Positions 21,390 through 31,739 of a DNA stretch of 64,000 nt are shown here, piece after piece. How positions within the stretch are numbered: position 1 is the stretch's first letter; every line of letters begins with the position of its first letter. Below the pieces are notes generated by a model. It worked only from the letters and a program-made list of their open reading frames with translations. It searched no databases and had not been told where the DNA came from. Location: positions 126,001-190,000 of the forward strand of contig CAJNDS010002138.1 in NCBI GenBank assembly GCA_905221605.1, written 5' to 3'. The position numbers were made by a program, and so were the translations under genes. The DNA is from Symbiodinium natans. Lineage: Eukaryota > Sar > Dinophyceae > Suessiales > Symbiodiniaceae.

Positions 21390-21984
21390 GAAAGGCTTTG
21401 CACAGTCTTGGGCTTTTCCAGCTTGGATCCCGGGGCACATCAATCTCGTGCACTTCATGCGGGTGAGAACTTTCCGCGCCTCCCTTGCAGAAGGAACGTT
21501 TTTTGGCAGTGCATTTAGAGGGGTCCCTGAACTTAGAACAACCCCATGTCACCCTAAACGCTAATGGCTAAACGCAAGAATTACCTTAAACCCTATACCC
21601 TTAACCCTACATCCTAAACTCTACACCCTGAACCCTACACCCTAAAACCTATGTAGGGATGCATCTGGAAGGAGGCCGTGGTTTCTGGGGTTCACGGTTT
21701 ACCAAGAGCTTTCCAAAAACCCCATAGTCCCGGTAGAGTCCTGTAAAACCCTATGACACCCTATCAAGACCCCCTGTAACACCCTATAAACCCCCTAAAA
21801 CCCTATAGCACCCTAAACACACCCTGTAACACCTATAAACACCCTGCACCAACTCTGTCAAAGCCTTCTAAAACCCGATAAAAACCCTGTAACAACCCTA
21901 CAAAACCCTGTAACAACCCTACAAGCCCCTGAGCCCTGCAGCCGCGGAGCAAGCTCAGGCGCTCTGCTTCTGCTTCGGCCTGGC
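21390..21984. other. Unique island plus degenerate CCCTGTAAAA-type repeats
   Basis: A plus-strand open stretch to about 21564 (HINLVHFMRVRTFRASLA) then, from 21700, irregular CCCTATAAAACCC and CCCTGTAACA units: decayed telomere-like repeat of 10-12 base period. Confidence 0.4.
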
Positions 21985-22350
21985 TTAGGGTTCGGGTTTA
22001 GGTTTTAGGGCTAGGGTTTAGCGTTTAGGGTTTAGGGTTTAGGGCTAGGGTTTAGGGTTTGGGGTTTAGGGTTTGGGGTTTAGGGTTTGGGGTTTAGGGT
22101 TTAAGTTTTAGGGTTTAGGGTTTAGGGTTTAGGGCGTAGGTTGTAGGGCGGCTAGGGTTTAGGGTTTAGGGTTTAGGGTTTAGGGTTTAGGGTTTAGGGT
22201 TTAGGGTTTAGGGTTTAGGGTTTAGGGTTTAGGGTTTAGGGTTAGGTTTAGGGTTTAGGGTTTAGGGTTTAGGGTTTAGGGTTTAGGGTTTAGGGTTTAG
22301 GGTTTAGGGTTTAGGGTTTAGGGTTTAGGGTTTAGGGTTTAGGGTTGAGG
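21985..22350 (+). repeat. Largest G-rich telomere-type array
   Basis: About 50 units. The first 150 bases are variant-rich (GGCTAGGG, TTTGGGG); the remainder is almost perfect TTTAGGG, with a single 6-base unit near 22242. Confidence 0.95.
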
Positions 22351-22713
22351 GCTTCGGGCGTACCCCCTAGAGCCCGAGCACCCTTGACAGGCTTCATGGG
22401 CCCTCTGGGGCTAGGTACTTCGCGGATACACTAGAGGGTGGCTGCGGGATTCTGCGCGGCTCTACTTCGAACGTATGACTACCTTAAACCCTAAACCCTA
22501 GCCCTAAACCCTAGCCCTAAACCCTACCCCCTAACCCCCAGGCAGGCCGAAGCAGAAGGGTTGAACAGGGGCTATGGACGGCTGCCTCCGACAAAGAAAG
22601 GCCCTAAGACACGTCGCCGACCCAACAATTCGTGCAAGTTGAAGTGCTGTAGGGTTCAAGTTTTCGGGTTTAGGGTTTAGGAATTTTGGGCCCTGAGCCC
22701 TTGAACCGTGAAC

Positions 22714-22787
22714 CCGAGCTTGCTCTCTAGCCGGGTCCCTTCTGCTGCCTTCACCCGTAAGAGCTCCTCCTGCAACGCTGCGTATGC
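22714..22787 (-). CDS. Candidate coiled-coil exon, minus strand
   Basis: Acceptor CATGACAG, 74 bases encoding AYAALQEELLRVKAAEGTRL and ESKL, donor GTTCAC. Classic coiled-coil composition; resembles the Leu/Glu/Lys islands at 23571, 24705, 25111 and 28523. Confidence 0.5.
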
Positions 22788-22936
22788 CTGTCATGCATTC
22801 ACGTCGTGCAGTGTATGGATGAGGGCTCCGGGTCTGGGGTAGGATTCCGTTGGTTCAGGAGTACAATCAACCCCAAACCCCAAAACCCTCAACATCTTCC
22901 GCTTTGCGGAAGCTCTAGGGACTGCTGCGTTGACAG

Positions 22937-22988
22937 CCGGTCATGCTGATGTGGGAGGTTGATCAGTTGAATCTGTATGATGAGCCCG
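22937..22988 (+). CDS. Candidate exon, plus strand
   Basis: Acceptor TTGACAG, 17 codons plus one base (PVMLMWEVDQLNLYDEP), donor GTTTAG at the edge of a G-rich repeat. A C-rich block lies upstream. Confidence 0.45.
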
Positions 22989-23272
22989 GTTTAGGCTTTG
23001 GGTGTTGGGTGGTGGGTGTGGAGCATCTGTTGTAGCACCCCCCCCCCCCCCCCTTCTAGAAGCTTCGCAAGAGCCTCCGAGACCCTGTAGTTACGGCCAA
23101 CCCTGAACCAAGCACCTGAAGCCCTGAAACACCAAAACCCAAGACTTCTGCAAGAAATCCCCGAATCCCCACATCCCAAATCCTGCACTTATTCGTGCAG
23201 CTCCTAGGGCACTAAAGCTTGACCTCGCGGAGCATGGTGGGGATTTTGCTCCTCCCCCAAAGCCGAAGCTCA

Positions 23273-23344
23273 CCGACTCAACTACTCAGAGAACCCTGAA
23301 CCCTAAACCCTTGGGGTTCAGGGTTCTCTGAGTAGTTGAGTCGG
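23273..23344. repeat. Perfect 31-base inverted repeat
   Basis: Arms 23273-23303 and 23314-23344 are exact reverse complements around a 10-base loop TAAACCCTTG. The arms contain CTCAACTACTCAGAGAACCC. Could extrude a cruciform or form an RNA hairpin. Confidence 0.95.
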
Positions 23345-23570
23345 ACTGTACTTTGAAGTAAGGAATCATCCTCTGTGCTGTTCCTATCAAATGGCACAAA
23401 CAGAGAGTTAAACGCACACACACACACACACCATCTAGATCCCTCGTCTTCGTTACCCCCTGAACTGGGGGTAGGTGTGGGAGTACTGTATAAAATTAAA
23501 ACTTTCATGGCCCTAAACCCTAAACCCTAAACCCTAAACCCTCGACCACTCTGATCTCGGAATCGGGAAC

Positions 23571-23621
23571 CTTCCGGAGCTCGTCTTTCTCCCGCTCCTT
23601 CTGTTCCAGGAGCGCGGGCAC
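23571..23621 (-). CDS. Candidate coiled-coil exon, minus strand
   Basis: Acceptor GCAGCGCAG, 17 codons VPALLEQKEREKDELRK, donor GTTCCC; phase 0 to 0. The peptide and donor context resemble the island at 28523-28558 (ARLLQEERDKNK, donor GTGCCC), suggesting exon duplication. Confidence 0.5.
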
Positions 23622-23654
23622 CTGCGCTGCGTAGGTCGTTGTGGTTGAGGAGTT

Positions 23655-23737
23655 GAGGTTTAGGGTTTAGGGTTTAGGGTTTAGGGTTTAGGGTTTAGGG
23701 TTTAGGGTTTAGGGTTTAGGGTTTAGGGTTTAGGGTT
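23655..23737 (+). repeat. Telomere-type array, G-rich on plus
   Basis: Twelve near-perfect units, followed by GGTTCAA x4, a locally amplified variant. Confidence 0.9.
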
Positions 23738-24487
23738 CAAGGTTCAAGGTTCAAGGTTCAGAAGATGGGCTGGTTTAGGGTTTAGGCTTTAGGGTTTAGG
23801 TTTTAGGCAGCCAATTATTCCAGCAAAGCACTGGTTGGCAAAGCGAAATCTAAGCACACTAAACCCGTCCGAAGCCTGACTGTTCTTAGAACCTCTTGAC
23901 TGCTTAGGGGGTTTGGAGTTTAGGGTTTAGGGGTGTAGGGGTTATTTCGTATGGCCCCGTCTACGTGAAGCCAATACGAAGTTCGAAGCACGTTCCTCAC
24001 ACTCTAGAATTCTAGAAACCCTAAAGCCCTGGATTGTTTGACGAGAAGGTTTAAAACATGTTTGTGTTTTTTGGTATACGCAAAGGTCGGATTTGGGTTG
24101 AAAGTTCTGCCACTGTGGACAATGAAGACACTTGAAATGGATACTGGCTATGTTAGAATAGGCATCAGACGAGGTTTCACAAGGACGAAAGACATGCATT
24201 GTTGGCAGCAAAAAAGCAAAGCACGACCAACAGCCACACAAGGAAGACAGACACGGAAGATCAGCTAAGTACAAAAAAACAACGACACAGAACAAGCTCA
24301 ACAACGAATACATAACCCTTTGAACAATCCAAGCTGAAGGCGCATGCTGCGAGTCGTGGAGCCTAATGTCGGCAATTCAGGGTTTAGTGTTTAGGGTATG
24401 TTTTGCTCACAGCTCACTACAGCTTCATGGGGAGGTTGAGTGAGACCATTCTGGGTTTCATACCAGAAGGAAGAGGTTGGAGCCTTC

Positions 24488-24576
24488 TTTGGGATGCTCG
24501 CCTTTATACTAACAGTCCCTAAGGGGCTACTGTAATCCCGATTCGGGACTGCTAGTCTAAGGGGGAACATTCCAAA
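24488..24576 (+). mobile_element. Family A palindromic element, copy 4
   Basis: TTTGGGATGCTCGCCTTTAT at the left; GGGGGAACATTCCAAA at the right; inner AACAGTCCC / GGGACTGCT. Confidence 0.55.
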
Positions 24577-24704
24577 CCCTTCTTCTACACTTTGGAGGAC
24601 TGCTGCCGGTTCGGAGCCCTGGTTTGGGGTTGAGGGTTTGGGGTTTGGGGTTTAGGGTTTAGGGATGGTTTAGGATTTAGGGTTGAGGGTTTAGGGTTTA
24701 GGGC

Positions 24705-24780
24705 CCAAATCAATGGCCTGGTCAAGCTCGTCTCTGAGCACTTGCTTCTCAATGATCAAGACCTCTCTCGCCTTCTCCGC
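24705..24780 (-). CDS. Candidate coiled-coil exon, minus strand
   Basis: Acceptor CCTGGAAG, then AEKAREVLIIEKQVLRDELD and QAIDLG, running into GGGCCCTAAA. Strong heptad pattern. The donor is not clear. Confidence 0.45.
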
Positions 24781-25110
24781 CTTCCAGGGAGCTTGTTGAT
24801 GTTAACCCTACACTCTTAACCCTAACCCTAAACTTACAGTAACTCGTCTACCGGAGGGACCGGAACCCCAAACAAACACTGAGATCGGGTACCTGTTTAG
24901 GGAAGACCGGGTTTAGGGTTTCAGGTGTGGGGGTTTAGGGCTTAGGGTCTGGTGGTTTAGGGTTTGCGGGCTCAGGGCTTGGGGGGGTGAGGGTTTGCAG
25001 GGTCTGGTATCTACTAGACGAGCACGCGGATCCTTGGCGGAAACCTCTTAACCCTAAACCCTAAACCCAAAACCCCAAACCCTAAACCCTGAACCCTAAA
25101 CCCTAAACTC

Positions 25111-25186
25111 TGGCCTGCTTGAGGAGAGCTACCTTCTCGTCTTCAAGCTCGAGGATTCTGGCAAGCAGCGCGCGATGGACCCATAG
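25111..25186 (-). CDS. Candidate coiled-coil exon, minus strand
   Basis: After GGCTACCAAG the frame reads LWVHRALLARILELEDEKVA then LLKQA, and meets AGTTTAGGG at the telomeric block. The left neighbour is C-rich on plus, so the intron would start with G-rich repeats in sense. Confidence 0.48.
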
Positions 25187-25536
25187 CTTGGTAGCCCAGT
25201 AACCGTATTGCAGTAAGGGTACCTTTTTTTGGGGTTGGTTACTGTAAATAAGTGAACCTTCAACCAAAAAAAGGGGAAAATGGGGAAACCGAGCTAACAA
25301 AATAAGGTGAGTTAGTCCAGTCGAGAACCCAACAGCACAGCTTTACATTCGATCATTTCGAGATTGTTTCGTCTTTCCCGGTTCCCCGCCAGTGCCGGTT
25401 TGATCGGCACGCTCCTTTGAGAGACTGGAACCCAAACAGAACGTGCTATTGCGGATGATCATTTATCCAGATGCGAGTCCCATCACTTTACTTTGTCCCC
25501 AAACATAGAATAAGTACTATAGGTGCAACTAGCCAG
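25187..25536. other. Unique stretch without recognised feature
   Basis: No heptamer array and no convincing frame; a short T-run and a purine-rich AAAAAAAGGGGAAAATGGGG at 25266 are the only visible structures. Confidence 0.5.
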
Positions 25537-25638
25537 GCTTCATTTTGTCTGAATGCGAGGGCGCTAGCGGCAGAAGATTCTGAAGGGTTCTTTCAAGCGG
25601 GTCTTGCTAGAGGTTTGGTGAACGAATGGGCGCTTTGA
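25537..25638 (+). CDS. Candidate C-terminal exon, plus strand
   Basis: Acceptor CTAGCCAG, 33 codons ASFCLNARALAAEDSEGFFQ, AGLARGLVNEWAL, then TGA. Protein-like, no family recognised. Confidence 0.42.
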   Translation, partial: ASFCLNARALAAEDSEGFFQAGLARGLVNEWAL

Positions 25639-25841
25639 CTCGGACATGGGTGGGCCGTAAACCCTAAACCCTAAACCCATGGGCCCTTAAATCTTAACAG
25701 GGAACCCACCCTTTAAAGGAAATAAGGGACGTTGTTAAGGGCCCATATACCAACTCTTAGACATAGAAGAACCCGCGAACCTCAGACCGAACCAACGGCT
25801 ATGTACCCACACATGCGCAAGCCTAAACCCTTAACCCTGAA

Positions 25842-25948
25842 CCATGAGGGGGTTTACGATATTGGGGGTACCTTATTGGGGCCCTTATTCTAAGGGGATC
25901 CTACGATTTGGGGGTCTATATCAGGCTGATTATCGTAAACCCCATGAG
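25842..25948 (+). mobile_element. Family C element, copy 3, with 7-base flanking duplication
   Basis: GGGGGTTTACGATATTGGGG at the left, inverted TATCGTAAACCCC at the right, CCATGAG on both sides (25842-25848 and 25942-25948). Confidence 0.6.
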
Positions 25949-26351
25949 AGCTCTCTAAGTCTCTAAGCGTAACTCACGAGATCTGCAGGCATGGAGCCCC
26001 AGGAGAGCCCTAAACCCGAACCTGCCTGCGAAGTGCGCTCTTCACCTGGCAAGGATTCCCTCCACCCTCACAACCCTGAACCCTCCACAGGATTTAGGGT
26101 GGAGGGCTCTCACAAACCTCCGCAAGTCACATAGAGGATCCGGAGCGAAATCTCCGGGAGTCATAGGGGTTAGGGCTTAGGGGCTGGGGGCGTTTAGAAG
26201 GGAACCTAAACCCACAAAAACGGAGTAAGGGCACTACTACTGGGCATCCTAGTAAACCGCTTTGGGGTTTAGAGGGCTTTAGTAGAACAGGGCTTAGTGC
26301 GCTGGCCTTTTCAGGCTGCCTCTTCAGGCTGATCGGGTGTCTCGGGCGTGG

Positions 26352-26414
26352 GGTTTCGGGTTTAGGGTTTAGGGTTTAGGGTTTAGGGTTTAGGGTTTAG
26401 GGTTTAGGGTTTAG
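26352..26414 (+). repeat. Telomere-type array, G-rich on plus
   Basis: Nine units, near perfect. Confidence 0.9.
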
Positions 26415-27237
26415 GGGGGAATATTGAGGCTGAAGGGTTGGATTGGTGATGACTGATTTGGGCGAAGACTCTTGTGTCTGCGCGAGGCTTGTGCCGTAGT
26501 GGGCTCCCCTTTCAGACACCACTTATGAAATCCCTAAACTCTGAACCCTAAACCCTAAACCCTAAGCCCTTTTGACTTGGAAGCCCATGGGAGGTTGGGC
26601 TCTTAGACCCCCGAACCCTTGGCTCGTTCGATGCTCGTTTGGGGGCAGAAGGCAGCAGCCACCGAAGATGATGCCCCTTCAAATGCTGCCGGGAGAAGAG
26701 ACTGTTAATCCACACGTGAGAGCCGCATGAGGAGGGCGCCCAGGGAAACATCTCTGTGGGTGTGGGGTTCGTGTCCGGTTTCCGAGTAGGGTGTTTTGCT
26801 ACCCTTGAACGAGTACAACACTAAGCTAAGCTTACCCAACACCACAGACCGCCTAAGAGGCATCTTGATCTCCCCTACAGCAAAAGTCACCACGATTGGC
26901 AATCATTCTGATAAGCGAACGGCATTACATTCTTAGCCTCCTTAAGGTCCTCCAAACCTATCCCCACTTAGAAGCTCGCAGGATTTGTGGCTGTTTAGGA
27001 ATTTAGAAGCTACGGTTCCTAGGGTTGAGGGTTGGAGTTTAGGGTTTAGGGTTGAGGGCTGAGGGTTTGGGGGGCTTAGGGTCTAGGGTCGAGGGTTTAC
27101 GGTTGAGGGCTTTTGATGTACCCAGCTTGTGCCCCACAGACTCGAAACCCCAAAGGGTGGAACCACTCCGTATCCCGAAGCTTCCTAGAGTTTAGCGCTC
27201 AGGGCCCCCTTTCCACAAAACCAGTGGAACTCACATG
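26415..27237. other. Unique mosaic, weak coding signals on both strands
   Basis: The minus strand at 26580-26720 (SRQHLKGHHLRWLLPSAPK) and the plus strand (MLPGEETVNPHVRA) are both open. Degenerate G-rich heptamers lie at 27020-27115. Nothing is called. Confidence 0.35.
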
Positions 27238-27315
27238 TTTAGGGTTTAGGGTTTAGGGTTTAGGGTTTAGGGTTTAGGGTTTAGGGTTTAGGGTTTAGGG
27301 TTTAGGGTTTAGGGT
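27238..27315 (+). repeat. Telomere-type array, G-rich on plus
   Basis: Eleven perfect TTTAGGG units. Confidence 0.95.
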
Positions 27316-27387
27316 TTACCAAGGACACTTGAATGCCTAGCAGACCCTAGACCCTAAAGTCCCCAGGGTCACCGAAAAAAAAACTCG

Positions 27388-27460
27388 CTGGTTCTTAGTA
27401 GGGAATGGGGGAATTCAGGTCCTACATAATCACTTAAAGGGTATATTGTAGGGCCCTGCT
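27388..27460 (+). mobile_element. Family B element, copy 3, right end replaced by telomeric array
   Basis: CTGGTTCTTAGTAGGGAATG then CACTTAAAGGGTAT and GTAGGGCCCTG as in copies 1 and 2; the expected right arm is absent and CCCTAAA repeats begin at 27462. Confidence 0.5.
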
Positions 27461-27461
27461 T

Positions 27462-27600
27462 AAACCCTAAACCCCAAACCCCAAACCCTAACCCTAAACC
27501 CTAAACCCTAAACCCTAAACCCTAAACCCTAAACCCTAAACCCTAAACCCTAAACCCAAAACCCAAAACCCAAAACCCAAAACCCAAAACCCTAACCCTA
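27462..27600 (-). repeat. Telomere-type array, C-rich, with CCCAAAA run
   Basis: About 11 CCCTAAA units and then six AACCCAAA-type variants at 27555-27590, a homogeneous variant patch. Confidence 0.92.
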
Positions 27601-27602
27601 AA

Positions 27603-27660
27603 GAGTCCCAAGCAACGGCGAGGCCTCGCCATCCTTGCCATCCAGCTGGGCCTGCAGGGC
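27603..27660 (-). CDS. Candidate exon, minus strand
   Basis: Acceptor AATTTCTTCCTCAG, a textbook pyrimidine-rich 3' splice site, then ALQAQLDGKDGEASPLLGTL. The donor side merges with the repeat. Confidence 0.48.
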
Positions 27661-27708
27661 CTGAGGAAGAAATTGGGGCTTCCAGGTGGTTCAGGAGCCC
27701 GAAGCCTC

Positions 27709-27805
27709 AAACCCTAAACCCTAAACCCTAAACCCTAAACCCTAAACCCTAAACCCTAAACCCTAAACCCTAAACCCTAAACCCTAAACCCTAAACCCTA
27801 AACCC
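27709..27805 (-). repeat. Telomere-type array, C-rich on plus, perfect
   Basis: Nearly fourteen identical CCCTAAA units. Confidence 0.95.
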
Positions 27806-28522
27806 AAGGCGAAATCGGGTTGAAATCTGGATTTCTGTCAGAGGGCTCAGAGGCGCTTCCCCAAGCGAATCATCATAGGGTTCGGGGTTTGTGGTTTGGG
27901 GGTTTAGGGGTTTCCGTGGGGCAGTCTGCTGACTAAGGATAATTCAGTGGTACTGGGGCTTGGGTCTTGTAGATGTGGGGAGGGGGCGGGGATTCTGGGT
28001 TGGGTTTGGGGTTTGGGGTTTGGGGTTTGGGTTTGGGGTTTGGGGATTGGGGTTTGAGGTTTGGGGTTTGGGGTTTGGGGATTAGGGTTTAGGGCGGCTG
28101 ACTTTCGCGGGTGTGGGGCGCTGCGGCGCCACTGGAATATGTACCCTCTTTGGGGCTTTCGGTTAGGCGGTCATTGGTGGGGGACTTCGGTGGGTTGCAA
28201 GGCCTTGCGACCATCTCGCAAGGCTCTGGGGGTTGTACCTTTGGACCCTTGGGGTTGTAGCCTTGAGTGTTGGGGCCCTTTCAAAAGATCCTTATGGTAG
28301 TATAAGGGCCATATCCTTTCAGGGTACAACCTCAGGGGTGCGAGTCTTAAACGTTCTGCGGGCTCCTCCTGCCACGGGCTGGGGGCCGAAATCGACCTAT
28401 GGGCACTGAAGCGCTAGGTTCTCAAATCCATGCAACAGCAAACACAAAGCCTACACCCCCAAACCCCTAAACCCTGAACCCTAAACCCCTATGTAAACCC
28501 TTAAACTCCTGCACTTGGGCAC

Positions 28523-28558
28523 CTTGTTCTTATCCCTCTCCTCTTGCAGGAGCCGCGC
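28523..28558 (-). CDS. Candidate micro-exon, coiled-coil, minus strand
   Basis: Twelve codons ARLLQEERDKNK between CTCCCAAG and donor GTGCCC. Similar to the island at 23571-23621. Too short to be sure alone. Confidence 0.38.
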
Positions 28559-28759
28559 CTTGGGAGGCACTCGGCGTTTTCGGGCGTAGCTGAGGATTCT
28601 CAAACTTTGGTTTCAGGGTTTAGGGTTTGGGGTTAGGGTTTAGGGTTCAGGGTTGAAGGGTTCGGGCTTTACGTGTTTGGGGCTGAGGGTTTAGAGGGGG
28701 GGGGGGGGGGGTGCAGGGAAACCCTGCTTCTCAGGAAAGCGCCTTTATGAAAGGGCTTA

Positions 28760-28856
28760 GTGGGATCTTCCCGCTTACACTAGTCCTTAATACGGATGAT
28801 AGCAGGGGGTTCTGTAGTCCCTTTTAAGGACTGTTAGTGTAAGGGGGAACACCCCA
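28760..28856 (+). mobile_element. Family A palindromic element, copy 5
   Basis: GTGGGATCTTCCCGCTTACA at the left; GGACTGTTAGTGTAAGGGGG then AACACCCCA at the right. Confidence 0.6.
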
Positions 28857-30356
28857 AAGCACTGCAGCTGATCTCCCTGCCGGGTCTACAGAGCGTGGGC
28901 TGAAAGCTTCGACACCCAGCTCTGACTCCAAAACTCTGAGACCCCAACCCTGAACCCTGAACCCCAGAAATCCCAAAGCCCCGAATCCCAAACCCAAACG
29001 TGACAAACCATTGAAAATTCCCAAAACCCAAAGCTCAAAACCCAAAACCCTAACCCCCTCCGCCTCTTTGGTTACTCAGCCTCCCTCGCGACAAGTCTCT
29101 GGTCCTACGGTTTAAGGGTTTGAGGTGTGAGGTTTGTGGGTTTGGGGTGTGGGGTTCATGGTTTCTGGGTTTAGGGTGCAGGGTTCATGAGCTTAGGGTG
29201 TTGGGCTTAGGGTTTAGGATTTAGGGTGTAGGACTCAGGTTTATGGGTTTGGGGTGTGGGTCGGAAATCCGAGGGAAGCAGGCGACCTCTGAGATACCTC
29301 AAGTGTAATAGGGACTACAGCCCTAAACCCGACCGATGTAGTCCTGCAAAAAACCCAATACAGCCTCTAAACCCTGTAAGCCGCACTGGAGACTCTGACG
29401 AGTATACCCTAGTAGCCTATAAACCCTGCAAACCCTACGAAGCCTTCACAATAACCCTAACCCTATCAAGCCTTTCCGGAGAACTCGGATAGCCCTTAAA
29501 GCCATCTGAGACATAATCCTAACTATGATCCTCTTAAACCAAATAAGGGGAAACATGTCCCAAGGGCCTACCTAGAGAAGAAGCCATGTTCAGGTCTGAG
29601 TTCCAGGCCATTGCCTCAAGTTCAGCTGCCATCGAAGTCTGGCCGAGGGGGCGTTGCGAGTTTGTGCTTCAGGGCTTAGGGGGGTTTCGGGTATGTTGGG
29701 GCTTTTGGGGCGGAGGGGAGTGGATAGAGTTAAGCCCCCCACACACACCTGCAACCCTAACCCCTAAACCCTACACCCTGCACCCCCCCCAACGTGCACA
29801 AGGTCGACGCATAAACTGTCCCCAGTGGCAACGTGATCTGGGGCCTCCCAGTTTTTGGAGCCCCCCGGTTGGCTTCTGGTCGCTTCGGGTGTTCAACGGC
29901 CCTCAACGGAAGATGGAGATGTCAAATGTGAGGACAACAGACGGAGGGGTCTAATTCGGGTTTTAGGATGTTTCGGGTCTTGGGGGGGTATGTAAGAGAG
30001 GACTTTGCCGAAAAAAGCTCTGAGACCGGATGTCTCGGGGGGGGGGGGGGTGGGGGAGGCGGGGGGTGTTAGCATGACTGCTGCCTGCCACGTGCCTTCA
30101 GTGCTTTGCCATGTGGTGAAGTAAACCCAACCCTACGTCCCAAAAAACACAAATCTGAAGGTGCCATGGTGGACCTTTCTGCGTTTAAACCCTAAAGCAA
30201 GACAACCCCCACTCTCGCTAACCCCCCCCCCAAGCCACAAGACCTCACCAAGAACCCATAGCTCTCTGACCCTGAGCCCTAAGTCCGCAATCCTGACACC
30301 CTTGACCCTTTGGGCCCGTATATACTGCCCCTAGTCTGCGCCATATACCCCATCAG
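28857..30356. other. Unique mosaic with degenerate heptamers
   Basis: G-rich degenerate repeats at 29105-29260, a poly-G near 30038-30060, a weak plus-strand frame at 29585-29680 (RSEFQAIASSSAAIEVWPRG) and a family-G-like motif AACATGTCCCAAGGGCCTAC at 29552. No gene called. Confidence 0.4.
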
Positions 30357-30455
30357 ACACCCTAAACCCTAAACCCTAAACCCTAAGCCCTAAACCCTGA
30401 ACCCTGAACCCTAAACCCTAAACCCTCCGAAACCCGAAACCCTGTCCTCCACAAC

Positions 30456-30503
30456 CTTTTGCTCCGAGATCTTCCTCGGTGGACCCTTCTCGGAGACCCT
30501 GGG
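30456..30503 (-). CDS. Candidate exon, minus strand
   Basis: Acceptor AAAAAACAG, sixteen codons PRVSEKGPPRKISEQK, donor GTTGTG; phase 0 to 0. Bracketed by a C-rich block on the left and a G-rich block on the right. Confidence 0.5.
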
Positions 30504-30721
30504 CTGTTTTTTCGATTAGGGTTTAGGGTTTGGGGTTTGGGGTTTAGGGTTTGGGGTTTAGGGATATGGGGTGTTTGTGCGGGGAATTTCCGAGCATTTG
30601 TGGGACATTTATTAGAGACAAAACAATGGGGCAGTTTTGAGCGTTTGTAGGGTTGCATGGGGCATTTTGTGGGGCGTTTGCCTCCAAACCGCCCTGAACC
30701 CGAACCTCAACTCCACAAGCC

Positions 30722-30773
30722 TAAACCCTAAACCCTAAACCCTAAACCCTAAACCCTAAACCCTAAACCCTAA
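30722..30773 (-). repeat. Telomere-type array, C-rich on plus
   Basis: Seven perfect units. Confidence 0.9.
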
Positions 30774-31180
30774 AGAAGGAGGCCCTCAACCTCGACGTCT
30801 CTGTTTCGAAGTTTCCTGAGGAAAACAAAAAAGGTTTAGGGTCCTGAGAAAAAAAAGGCCCGGTGCTTCGCGGGTGTTTGACGCAGGTGGTGAAAAGATG
30901 GGACTCACTGATCTCATCTTCTTGAATTGGCATGTGGGTGTGACAGTGGAATATAGGGGTCGGAACAATTACAAGTAAGCATCCCTTCTGGTCGCTTTGT
31001 AATTCTACCATAACAACCCCCCCTCCCCCCCCAAAAAAAAAAAAAAAAACTTATTCTAATTCTTCAGGCCCCTACATTCTGGGGTTTCGGGATTAGGGTT
31101 TGCCCGAGGCAGAGGCTACTATGAGTAGAGTAGGGCTTGTGGAGGTTGGCATGAACCTTAATCAACTTACATCCATTCAG

Positions 31181-31377
31181 GGGCTACCTCGGCCTTTGGG
31201 TGCACGTTGAAATTCCTTACGCTCGACGCTATGTTGTCATGCACCCAGCTTTCAGCTGCTTGCAGGACTTGGCAGAGGGTGCTAGCTGAGGCTAGCTGCC
31301 CACCACCAAAGGGAGAAACTCCTCGAAAGATAGCCCCGGCTTTCCATCCAAGTGCACCCGCGAGGGGTACTCACTAG
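31181..31377 (+). CDS. Candidate exon, plus strand
   Basis: Acceptor CATCCATTCAG, then 64 open codons to TAG (ATSAFGCTLKFLTLDAMLSC, ACRTWQRVLAEASC). The Leu/Cys/Trp pattern faintly recalls an F-box helix, which is inference only. A second frame (GYLGLWVHVEIPYARRYVVM) is also open for 35 codons, so the frame is uncertain. Confidence 0.4.
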
Positions 31378-31739
31378 TGGCAGTATTTTAAGGCCGTTCA
31401 ACTAAACCCTAAACCCTGGTGGTTCCGAAACCCGTGGCCCGGACTGTGCATACCACGACTTCAGCATCTCTTTGAGAAGAAGCCGATCGACCTGGCGCCA
31501 GGCAAAACCTTATGGGCTTAGGGTTTGGGGTTGAGGGTTGAGGGTTTAGCGTTTGCGTTTAGGGTTCAAGAAGATGAGGCTTGTACCTTCTTGAAGTTTG
31601 CTCAATAAGAGTTATTGGTATATGTGGCCCCAACCATCCCCAACCCTAAACCCCTAAATCCCTAAACCCCGCCAACCCTAAGCCCTAAACCCTGAACCCT
31701 GAACCCTAAATCATGAACCCTAGGGTTTAGGGTTTAGGG

